Of a DNA stretch of 64,000 nt, positions 24,728 to 32,119 are shown in pieces (position 1 is the stretch's first letter; each line of letters opens with the position of its first letter). Location: NCBI GenBank assembly GCA_963545485.1, contig CAUUJG010000007.1, positions 1 to 64,000 on the forward strand, given 5' to 3'. The position numbers were made by a program, and so were the translations under genes. Source of the stretch: CAUTUX01 sp963545485 (lineage in GTDB: Bacteria > Bacillota > Clostridia > Christensenellales > CAG-917). The notes under the pieces were generated by a model that searched no databases, was not told the origin of the DNA, and saw nothing but the letters and a program-made list of their open reading frames with translations.

Positions 24728-25126
24728 CTATTTTTTTATAAACAAAGTTAATAGCGTTTTTATACCCCAAGCAGCTAATCCAGAACAAGCTCCGCACACT
24801 AATGCAATAACTATCTTAATGAATAAGTTAACTTTATATGTTTTTTCTGTACGTGCAAATGCTCTTCCCTTAGGACTCAAATTAATACAATATACCTTTT
24901 CACCCTTTTTATCAGATATTGTATTCGTAAAATATTCATCTATTTCTAATGAATGAAGAGATTCTTCCAAATCGGATTCATTAATTTTAATGTCATAACT
25001 TACTTTTTCAAAAATATCATAAGGCGTAAGTAAACACTCTCCCGTTTTCTTGTTGGAAGAATTATAAATTGTTTTCATTATTGTTTTCTCTGTTTTTGAT
25101 AAAACATGTTGTTTTTCTAATGCCAA
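24728..25126 (-). CDS. Small protein: winged-helix-like domain with C-terminal membrane anchor
   Basis: Family not recognised. The 132-residue protein has an N-terminal region (about 8-85) with a helix-turn-helix/winged-helix rhythm: LSKTEKTIMKTIYN, YDIFEKVSYDI, ESDLEESLHSLEIDEYF, then a beta-wing-like KVYCINLSPKGRAFART. One C-terminal hydrophobic stretch (about 102-130, FIKIVIALVCGACSGLAAWGI) follows. It starts three bases after the next gene upstream, which has the same layout, so the two may be distant paralogues acting together at the membrane. Confidence 0.75.
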   Translation of the reverse strand: MALEKQHVLSKTEKTIMKTIYNSSNKKTGECLLTPYDIFEKVSYDIKINESDLEESLHSLEIDEYFTNTISDKKGEKVYCINLSPKGRAFARTEKTYKVNLFIKIVIALVCGACSGLAAWGIKTLLTLFIKK

Positions 25127-25129
25127 TCC

Positions 25130-25627
25130 CTACCTCTTAAGAAAAAAATACAATAGAACGAAAACAAGACCACAGATAATTGCACCAAAAAAGCTACCAA
25201 GAAATGAATACAACAATGTCATATTTTGCTTTATCTGCCTTGTTGATTCTTCCTTTTTACTATCTATATTTAATTCTTTTTTTATTACTTTTTCTTTTTT
25301 CTTTTCATGTATATTACTTTCTTCTAAAGGACTGCTTTCAATTGTACTTTCTACTACTTTTTTATATACATTTGTTTCTGCAATTAATTCTTTTAAATCT
25401 TTCTTGAGCATCAAGCAAAATTCTTCAGGTGTAAAATATTTCAAATCAATTAAATCTTTATCTTTGAAATCCTTAATTACATCTGGAATTTTTATTATAT
25501 CTGCATTTGTGTCAAATTTTTTTGTTGTATTTAAAATATCTTCAGTTTCAAGAATTTTAAATTTTTTTTCACTACCGACTAGTTCATCCAGTGCTTTATA
25601 AATATTTAATTCAAAATCGCTTAACAT
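25130..25627 (-). CDS. Small protein: helical N-terminal domain with C-terminal membrane anchor
   Basis: Family not recognised. Residues 1-75 are helical and could be a degenerate winged helix (FELNIYKALDELVGSEKKF, then IPDVIKDFKDKDLIDLKYFTPEEFCLML). A charged linker follows, and one C-terminal membrane helix (about 137-163, LLYSFLGSFFGAIICGLVFVLLYFFL). The start follows GAGGTAGTA. It heads a three-gene operon; the immediate neighbour has the same soluble-domain plus tail-anchor organisation. Confidence 0.75.
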   Translation of the reverse strand: MLSDFELNIYKALDELVGSEKKFKILETEDILNTTKKFDTNADIIKIPDVIKDFKDKDLIDLKYFTPEEFCLMLKKDLKELIAETNVYKKVVESTIESSPLEESNIHEKKKEKVIKKELNIDSKKEESTRQIKQNMTLLYSFLGSFFGAIICGLVFVLLYFFLKR

Positions 25628-25684
25628 TACTACCTCAACACATTTATGATAACATCTTTGTTTTGTTATAAAAAGATTACAACA

Positions 25685-25713
25685 TTAACATGAATGCAAA
25701 TTTAGTTTATAAT
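25685..25713 (+). promoter_or_regulatory. Promoter giving a leaderless mRNA for the sialidase-like lipoprotein
   Basis: TTAACA (25685-25690), 17-nt spacer, TATAAT (25708-25713). Six bases follow and then the ATG at 25720, which is where transcription should begin. No Shine-Dalgarno is present. Confidence 0.6.
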
Positions 25714-25719
25714 TTTCAA

Positions 25720-27105
25720 ATGAGGTTAAAAAAACAGATTATTACATTAATATTTGTAATTCTATTTATTTTTTCTTTTGTGTCATGTGGGAAAAACAGT
25801 AGAACTATTCCTAAACTAAACTACAAAAGTATTGATTCAACTCAAAAACCAGATCAAAATAAATTTAGTGATTCCAAATTTGGGAATGAAATTAGACAAA
25901 TGTACGATTATTCAATTGTCGATGAATATATAAGCCCAGATAAAAATAATAAAAATTCAAAACTCAACAATTATCTGGCACATCCAGATAGTATAATTTG
26001 TAAGGATGGTTCAATTTTAACGACATATGTTAAAGGTCATGGCAGAGGAGAAATTTTAATGTCTAGATCTTATGACAATGGATCTACTTGGATAAGAGAA
26101 CAAGATTTGCCAAAAACATTTTCAAAATCAGAAGAAACCCCAACTCTATATACACTTGATTTTAAAATGCATCCAAAATATAAAAATGAAATAAAAACAG
26201 TCTTAATCAGCGGTCGTCCAGGATGGCAACAATTTATAAAACATGGTGAGGGTTTTTCATGTTCTTTAGGTGATGAAAATGGTAAAAATTGGACCGAGTT
26301 CGAACATTTTTTTAGTCCTCTGGCACAAAGAAAAAAATATAAAGAAATGACAGGAAAATGGAATCCAATCGTTGCAATGGCATCATTAATTCAACTCAAA
26401 GATCCTAATACAAATCAATTTATAAATAAATGGGCAGGATTCTTTCATGACTACTCTTTTAAAATATATAAAACTGTATTAAGTTTTAATGATAATGGGG
26501 AAATGGAATGGACTGACCCTGAACCAGTATTTAACACACAACGCCGTATTGAATCTTTAGCAGGTCTATGTGAACCTTGTGTTTTTAGAGATCCAAAGAG
26601 TAACGAAATAATGATTTTAATGAGAGCTCAAAATAGAAAGACTCAGTCGTTTTTTGCAATATCAACCGATGAATGCATTACATGGAACAACCTTACAGAA
26701 ACATCTTCTCATATTACCGGAGATCGTCATAAAATTACTGTAGATAAAAAGACTGGCTTACTTTGCATGACATTCAGAGATATTTCTTATTATGGAAATA
26801 ACCCAAATCCTAAAAATCAGTTTTCAAGAGGAACTATGCTGTGGATTGGCAACTATAGCGATATCAAAGAAAGAAAACCTGGATTACTATTACTTAAACT
26901 TCAGCATTCATATACTAAAAATCAAAATAAAGAAAAAGATTACACAACAGCAGACAGTGACACCGGATATTGTGGAATTGTCTGTACAACAAACGGGTAT
27001 ATTGTTGTGACTACATACGGAAAATTCAACTGTAAAACAAAAAATTCTATTATTATTTCAAAGATATTAAATATTAAAAAACTTCTTGAATATTTTAAAG
27101 ATTAG
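25720..27105 (+). CDS. Sialidase-like (Asp-box beta-propeller) lipoprotein
   Basis: MRLKKQ and a hydrophobic run ending in FSFVSCGKN form a lipoprotein signal with acylation Cys near residue 23. The body resembles BNR/sialidase propellers: Asp boxes SYDNGSTW, SLGDENGKNW, SFNDNGEMEW and a degenerate STDECITW. It also has a C-terminal DTGYCGIVCTTNGYIVVTTYG blade. Exo-sialidases or other glycan hydrolases are the likely relatives, acting outside the cell. Specific catalytic residues cannot be assigned. I chose ATG 25720 over the ATG ten codons upstream because it begins the signal peptide. It ends 11 bases inside the convergent recN. Confidence 0.75.
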   Translation: MRLKKQIITLIFVILFIFSFVSCGKNSRTIPKLNYKSIDSTQKPDQNKFSDSKFGNEIRQMYDYSIVDEYISPDKNNKNSKLNNYLAHPDSIICKDGSILTTYVKGHGRGEILMSRSYDNGSTWIREQDLPKTFSKSEETPTLYTLDFKMHPKYKNEIKTVLISGRPGWQQFIKHGEGFSCSLGDENGKNWTEFEHFFSPLAQRKKYKEMTGKWNPIVAMASLIQLKDPNTNQFINKWAGFFHDYSFKIYKTVLSFNDNGEMEWTDPEPVFNTQRRIESLAGLCEPCVFRDPKSNEIMILMRAQNRKTQSFFAISTDECITWNNLTETSSHITGDRHKITVDKKTGLLCMTFRDISYYGNNPNPKNQFSRGTMLWIGNYSDIKERKPGLLLLKLQHSYTKNQNKEKDYTTADSDTGYCGIVCTTNGYIVVTTYGKFNCKTKNSIIISKILNIKKLLEYFKD

Positions 27106-28780
27106 CTTTATATTCATGTGCATATTTCAAGAGTTCTTTTGCATGAATTATTGCAGTTTCAGAATTTGCAGTATTTCCTAAAACTCTTGCTAATTCTCTT
27201 TCAGGTTCCTTTAATAACTCTATTTTTGTAAAGGTTTTATTATCCTTTTCATACTTTTCAATAAAGTAATGATAATCAGCCATAGATGCCAGTTGAGGTA
27301 AATGTGTGATTGCTATAACCTGTTTATGTCTGGAAATATTGCACATTTTTTCTGCGACTTTTTGAGATATTACTCCAGAAATACCAGTATCAATTTCATC
27401 AAAAATCATCGTCGCTATATGATCAGTTGCTGAACTAATATTTTTAACTGCCAACATAAATCTTGACATCTCACCGCCAGAAATAATTTTTGACAATGGT
27501 TTTAACGGTTCTCCAGCATTTGGTGCAATTAAAAATTCAATTTCATCTGCACCATTTTTTTTGAATAATTCAATGTTTCCTAAATTCTGTATCTCCACCT
27601 TAAATTTAGTACTACCCATCCCTAAATCTGACAAATGTTTTAAAATATCTTTTTCAAATTTTTTTGCTACTTTAACTCTAGAATTATGTAAAATTTCCGC
27701 CGCTTCTTTAACTATTACTTCAAGCTTTTTTAATTTTTCAGTTAATATATTGATATTAAAATCTGCATTATCCAAATTGTCATAATCTATCTTTATGTCA
27801 TTTAAGTATTCATTTAATTTTTCATAACCATTAGCATATTTCTTAAATACATGTTTTATTTCTTCAATTCTAGTTTCCAATCTATCATATTCAAATTCAT
27901 TATAATCCAACGAATCTAAGTTGCTTTCAAGCATTTCAATCAAATCATCTAATTCAATTTTTGCCGAATCAAGTCTATTGTATATCTCTTCAAGTTCATT
28001 ATCATATGATGTAATAGACGAAATTGCTTGTATTGCCATTTTAAGTTGATGACTTATTGAGTATTCACTATTATCTAAGAAATTTTTTGCATTATTTAAC
28101 TTTTCTGCGATTTCAGTCACATTTTTCATTTTTTCTCTTTGTGCCATCAATTTTTCGTATTCATTTTCTTTAAGGTCTAATGTTTCAATCTCTTCTATTA
28201 TATTTTTTAACCTTAAAAGTTTTTCATTCCTTTCATTAATATCCCCATATTCCTTGAGCTGATTATTTACATTTAAATATTTACTAAGAGCTTCTTGATA
28301 TTTTTCTAAGGGAACTTTAATTTCAAGTTTTCCAATAGAGTCGATAAAGTTAATATGCTCTTTTACATTCAAAAGAGATTGATGCTGATGTTGTCCATAC
28401 ACATCAACGAGTAACTGAGTCAATCCTTTTAGTGTATTTAGTGTTACAACTTGATTATTAATACGACATTCATTTTTATTATCAGTTGTCATTTTTCTTT
28501 TGATAATAAGTATTTCTTCACATTCAATACCTATATCATGTAAGTAACTTTTAATTTCTTCCGTTAAATATTCATCAAAAACAGCCTCAACAATTGCATA
28601 ATCACTTCCATGTCTTATTAATGTTCTATCTGCTCTTTCACCTAATACAAAATTTATTGAATCTATTATAATTGATTTACCAGCACCTGTTTCTCCTGTA
28701 AGAATATTTAATCCATCATTTAAATTAAGTTCAAGTTTGTCTATTAGTGCTATATTTTGTACAAACAATTTTGATAACAT
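27095..28780 (-). CDS. recN: DNA repair protein RecN
   Basis: SMC-like ATPase that acts on double-strand break ends. The Walker A is LTGETGAGKSIIIDSINFVLG (about residues 26-46) and QHQHQSLL lies near 135. A long coiled coil fills the centre (about 150-370), then come the ABC signature KIISGGEMSRFMLAVKNI and Walker B MIFDEIDTGISG, with a D-loop/H-loop ITHLPQLAS. At 561 residues it is full length. The start overlaps the argR stop by one base; nadK-argR-recN is a common Firmicute operon. Confidence 0.97.
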   Translation of the reverse strand: MLSKLFVQNIALIDKLELNLNDGLNILTGETGAGKSIIIDSINFVLGERADRTLIRHGSDYAIVEAVFDEYLTEEIKSYLHDIGIECEEILIIKRKMTTDNKNECRINNQVVTLNTLKGLTQLLVDVYGQHQHQSLLNVKEHINFIDSIGKLEIKVPLEKYQEALSKYLNVNNQLKEYGDINERNEKLLRLKNIIEEIETLDLKENEYEKLMAQREKMKNVTEIAEKLNNAKNFLDNSEYSISHQLKMAIQAISSITSYDNELEEIYNRLDSAKIELDDLIEMLESNLDSLDYNEFEYDRLETRIEEIKHVFKKYANGYEKLNEYLNDIKIDYDNLDNADFNINILTEKLKKLEVIVKEAAEILHNSRVKVAKKFEKDILKHLSDLGMGSTKFKVEIQNLGNIELFKKNGADEIEFLIAPNAGEPLKPLSKIISGGEMSRFMLAVKNISSATDHIATMIFDEIDTGISGVISQKVAEKMCNISRHKQVIAITHLPQLASMADYHYFIEKYEKDNKTFTKIELLKEPERELARVLGNTANSETAIIHAKELLKYAHEYKANL

Positions 28781-29241
28781 TATTCACTAATTTCCTTATT
28801 AAGTATTTCATTTAATTTTAGTACAACTTTTTTTGTGTTGTCAGGATTATCTACGGCTATAAAAATAGTATCATCACCTGCTATAACCCCTATAATTTCT
28901 TCAAATGAAAGCTGATCTAGTAAAGCAGCAACTGGATTTGCACTCCCAACAACCGTTTTAATAACTATTAAATTTAAACTTGATTTAATTTCTTTAACAA
29001 CATTCTTAAAAACATTTAAATATTGTTTTTCCTCAGTAGTTTCCTTTTCTTTATATTTATATCCTGGTCTTTTTTCTGCCTTTACTTTAATTAATTTTAA
29101 TTCATTTATATCTCTTGAAACAGTTGTTTGAGTTGTATTATGTCCGAGTAAATTCAATCTTTCAACAAGCTCTTCCTGCTTTTCAATTTCAAATTCTTTA
29201 ATTAAATTTAATATATCACTTTGCCTACTATTTTTTGACAT
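28780..29241 (-). CDS. argR: Arginine repressor ArgR/AhrC
   Basis: Transcriptional regulator of arginine metabolism. The N-terminal winged helix (about residues 1-70) includes RQSDILNLIKEFEIEKQEELVERL and TQTTVSRDINELKLIKV. The C-terminal oligomerisation and arginine-binding domain carries GSANPVAALLDQL and GVIAGDDTIFIAV. Length of 153 residues is standard. It starts seven bases after nadK and overlaps recN by one base. No arginine biosynthesis genes are in the window. Confidence 0.96.
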   Translation of the reverse strand: MSKNSRQSDILNLIKEFEIEKQEELVERLNLLGHNTTQTTVSRDINELKLIKVKAEKRPGYKYKEKETTEEKQYLNVFKNVVKEIKSSLNLIVIKTVVGSANPVAALLDQLSFEEIIGVIAGDDTIFIAVDNPDNTKKVVLKLNEILNKEISE

Positions 29242-29248
29242 TTATACC

Positions 29249-30010
29249 TCAGTTGCTTTTCCAATCTCCAAGTTTTAAAAATAATTTTGAATAAAAATTA
29301 TCTCCAGTCTCTATAAAGTTAACTTTTAAATCTGGTACTATAAATTCAAAAGTTTTTGAACTTTCAGGAATTTGTTTTCCATCTGCTGCAAGTACAATAT
29401 TTTCTCCCGTTATTTCAACTTTAATTTTTGCTTTATTCGATATTACAAGTGGTCTTGACCTCAGTGAATGTGCAGCTAAAGGAACTATGGCAATTGCTTC
29501 AACTTTGGGATCTAATACAGGTCCACCAGCTGACAATGAATATGCTGTAGAACCTGTCGGTGTTGAGATAATCAATCCATCACCATGAAAATTGTCTATA
29601 TATACATCGTCAATAAATAATTTCGTATATATTGGAGTAATTGACGAGCTTTTAATAACAAATTCATTTAGAGCATAATTACCATTAGTGACACATTTTA
29701 TTGTTCTACGCTTATTTAACTGCATATTTTCAATATTTTTAAGTATTTCAATAAGGTTATCTGTCTTCTTTAATTGAGTCAGAAAGCCTAAATTTCCAAA
29801 ATTTATTCCTAATATGCTTATATTCAGTTTCGCAGCTTTAATTGCGACTTTTAAAATGCTACCGTCACCACCAAAAACAACAACAAGATTAAAACTTGAA
29901 TCCAATTCATTAACTGAATTTACAATCACTATTTCATGCTTAACTTTTTTTATTATATCTTTAAAATCTATCGTTTTAGCTTGCTTGTTTATAAAAAAAG
30001 CGATTTTCAT
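29249..30010 (-). CDS. nadK: NAD kinase
   Basis: Phosphorylates NAD to NADP. The GGDGS motif (VVFGGDGSILKV, about residues 46-57), the NE/D-type catalytic region and the long conserved segment DGLIISTPTGSTAYSLSAGGPVL are all present. A later AADGKQIP corresponds to the regulatory C-terminal part. Length is 253 residues. The start follows GGAGAAAT. It is the first gene of the nadK-argR-recN operon and has a promoter interleaved with that of tRNA-Ser. Confidence 0.97.
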   Translation of the reverse strand: MKIAFFINKQAKTIDFKDIIKKVKHEIVIVNSVNELDSSFNLVVVFGGDGSILKVAIKAAKLNISILGINFGNLGFLTQLKKTDNLIEILKNIENMQLNKRRTIKCVTNGNYALNEFVIKSSSITPIYTKLFIDDVYIDNFHGDGLIISTPTGSTAYSLSAGGPVLDPKVEAIAIVPLAAHSLRSRPLVISNKAKIKVEITGENIVLAADGKQIPESSKTFEFIVPDLKVNFIETGDNFYSKLFLKLGDWKSN

Positions 30011-30038
30011 ATTTCTCCATTTTTGAATTGATCAATAT

Positions 30039-30067
30039 TTGTTTTTTTATTATATCGTATATATAAT
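30039..30067 (+). promoter_or_regulatory. tRNA-Ser promoter
   Basis: TTGTTT (30039-30044), 17-nt spacer, TATAAT (30062-30067). The start near 30074 is three bases before the mature tRNA 5' end. Confidence 0.65.
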
Positions 30068-30077
30068 TAATTGTCTG
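30049..30077 (-). promoter_or_regulatory. nadK operon promoter, interleaved with the tRNA-Ser promoter
   Basis: Minus strand CAGACA (30077-30072), 17-nt spacer, TATAAT (30054-30049), start near 30042. Each -10 box lies inside the spacer of the opposite promoter. Confidence 0.6.
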
Positions 30078-30165
30078 GAAGAGTCGCCTAGTTGGTCTAT
30101 GGCGCACGATTGGAAATCGTGTAAGCAGAAATGCTTCGAGAGTTCGAATCTCTCCTCTTCCGCCA
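30077..30165 (+). tRNA. tRNA-Ser, anticodon GGA
   Basis: An 89-nt class II tRNA: acceptor GGAAGAG paired with CTCTTCC, anticodon stem CACGA/TCGTG around TTGGAAA (anticodon GGA, reading UCC/UCU), a long variable arm with AGCA-GAAA-TGCT, T arm GTTCGAATC, discriminator G and encoded CCA. It lies head-on between nadK and the 3' end of thrS; the thrS stop begins three bases downstream. Confidence 0.97.
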
Positions 30166-30167
30166 AA

Positions 30168-32096
30168 TTAATGTTTTTTAGAAACAATATCTTCATTAAT
30201 AATCTTTATAAAATCACTTAATGTCATTGTCCCCATATCGCCTGTTTCTCTACTCCTTACAGAAACTATATTTTTTTCTGCTTCTGCATCCCCTACCACT
30301 AAAATATACGGAATTCTTTCAAGTCTTGCTTCTCTGATTTTCTTTCCTAATTTTTCATTTCTTAAATCTGTACCAACTCTAATATTATATTTCAGTAACT
30401 CATTTTTGTACTCCAATACTTTATTAGCTGTTCTATCTGTTAGTGATAAAATCTTAACTTGCTCTGGTGCGAACCAAACAGGGAAAGCACCGTTATATTT
30501 TTCTATCAACATTGCCAATGTACGCTCGTAACATCCAATTGAACTTCTATGAATAATATATGGAATAGACTTTTCACCATTTTCATTGATATATGTCATT
30601 TGAAAACGCTTTGCCAATGCAAAGTCAATTTGTATTGTAATAATTGTATCTTCTTTCCCATGTACATTTTTTAACTGAACATCAAGTTTAGGACCATAAA
30701 AAGCAGCTTCTCCCCAACCTTCTTCATAATTTATATCTGCTTTTTTTAAAAGATTTTCCATAATTTTTTCAGTATGTTCCCATTCCTTTTTTGTCCCGAT
30801 ATATTTCTTTGAATTATTTGGATCCCATCTAGAAAATCTAAAGGTTACATCATCTGTTAAACCAAATGTATCTAACATAAATTTAACCAAATCAAATGCA
30901 CCTTTAAATTCACTTTCTAATTGCTTTTTAGTACATACTATATGCCCATCAGATAAAGTAAATTGTCTCAATCTTATTAATCCATGCATTTCGCCTGATG
31001 CTTCTTTTCTAAACAAAGTTGAGGTTTCGGAATATCTTAAAGGTAAATCTCTATATGACTTAATACCATTGTTATATATCGTAAATTGAAAAGGACATGT
31101 CATAGGTCTCAAATACAGTTCTTCGTCAGTATCGGGATTACAACAAAACATTTTATCTTTATAATGTGCAAGATGCCCTGATGTCTCAAATAAGTTTGGT
31201 TTAGTTAAAAACGGTGTTTTAGTGAAAATATATCCTCTTCTTTCTTCTTCATCTTCAACAAATCTTTCCAGAATCTGTACTACTTTAGCACCTTTAGGCA
31301 TCAGTAAAGCTAAACCTTGTCCAATGTTTTCATCCGTCATAAATAATTCAAGATCTCTGCCCAATTTATTATGGTCTCTTAATTTAGCTTCTTCAAGTTT
31401 CTGTAAATATTCGTCAAGTTGAGATTCTTTTTCAAATGCTGTTCCGTAGATTCTTGTCAGCATTTTATTTTTTTCAGAACCACGCCAATATGCACCAGTT
31501 AGTGATGTAAGTTTAAATGCTTTAATTTTTCCAGTTGATGTCAAATGCGGTCCACTACATAAATCCTGAAATTCACCCTGTTTATAGAATGTAATTTCTT
31601 CATTTTCTGGCAAATCGGCAAGCAATTCTAATTTATAAGATTGCTGTTTACTCATTAAATATTTTTGAGCCTCTTCTCTTGTATATTTTAATTTTTCAAT
31701 TGGAAAATTAGCCTTTATTATGTTTTTCATTTCTGTTTCAATTTTTTCAAACTCTTCACGCCCAATTGATGTTAAAAAATCAAAATCATAATAAAAACCA
31801 TTTTCAATAGAAGGTCCTATTGCTAGCTTAACGGTTGGATAAATATTACTTATAGCCTGAGCTAAAATATGAGAACAAGTATGTCTATATGCCCTACGCC
31901 CCTCTTCATCGTCAAATGTATAAAATTTAATATTTGCATCCTCATTTACAACACTATTAAGTTCATTAGTAATACCGTTTACTGACATTACTAGAATTCT
32001 TTTTGCATTTGGCAAATTTGCATCTTTTAAAATCTCAAATCCTTTTTTTGGTTGTGAATAATTTAATGACACTCCATTTTCTAATTTAATTTCCAC
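30168..32096 (-). CDS. thrS: Threonyl-tRNA synthetase
   Basis: Charges tRNA-Thr. Domains in order are: N-terminal TGS (about residues 1-60), editing domain with HTCSHILAQA (HxxxH, about 73-82), the class II catalytic core with FETSGHLAHYKDKMF, MTCPFQFTIY, and motif 2 RYSETSTLFRKEASGEMHGLIR. The motif 3 region is FPVWFAPEQV, preceded by IIHRSSIGCYERTLAMLIE. The anticodon-binding domain is at the C-terminus. At 642 residues it is normal. No T-box leader is visible; it lies 23 bases after lacZ, so it is presumably read from that transcript or an internal promoter. Confidence 0.97.
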   Translation of the reverse strand: MEIKLENGVSLNYSQPKKGFEILKDANLPNAKRILVMSVNGITNELNSVVNEDANIKFYTFDDEEGRRAYRHTCSHILAQAISNIYPTVKLAIGPSIENGFYYDFDFLTSIGREEFEKIETEMKNIIKANFPIEKLKYTREEAQKYLMSKQQSYKLELLADLPENEEITFYKQGEFQDLCSGPHLTSTGKIKAFKLTSLTGAYWRGSEKNKMLTRIYGTAFEKESQLDEYLQKLEEAKLRDHNKLGRDLELFMTDENIGQGLALLMPKGAKVVQILERFVEDEEERRGYIFTKTPFLTKPNLFETSGHLAHYKDKMFCCNPDTDEELYLRPMTCPFQFTIYNNGIKSYRDLPLRYSETSTLFRKEASGEMHGLIRLRQFTLSDGHIVCTKKQLESEFKGAFDLVKFMLDTFGLTDDVTFRFSRWDPNNSKKYIGTKKEWEHTEKIMENLLKKADINYEEGWGEAAFYGPKLDVQLKNVHGKEDTIITIQIDFALAKRFQMTYINENGEKSIPYIIHRSSIGCYERTLAMLIEKYNGAFPVWFAPEQVKILSLTDRTANKVLEYKNELLKYNIRVGTDLRNEKLGKKIREARLERIPYILVVGDAEAEKNIVSVRSRETGDMGTMTLSDFIKIINEDIVSKKH

Positions 32097-32119
32097 TATT
32101 TATTTCTCCATTTTTTGCA

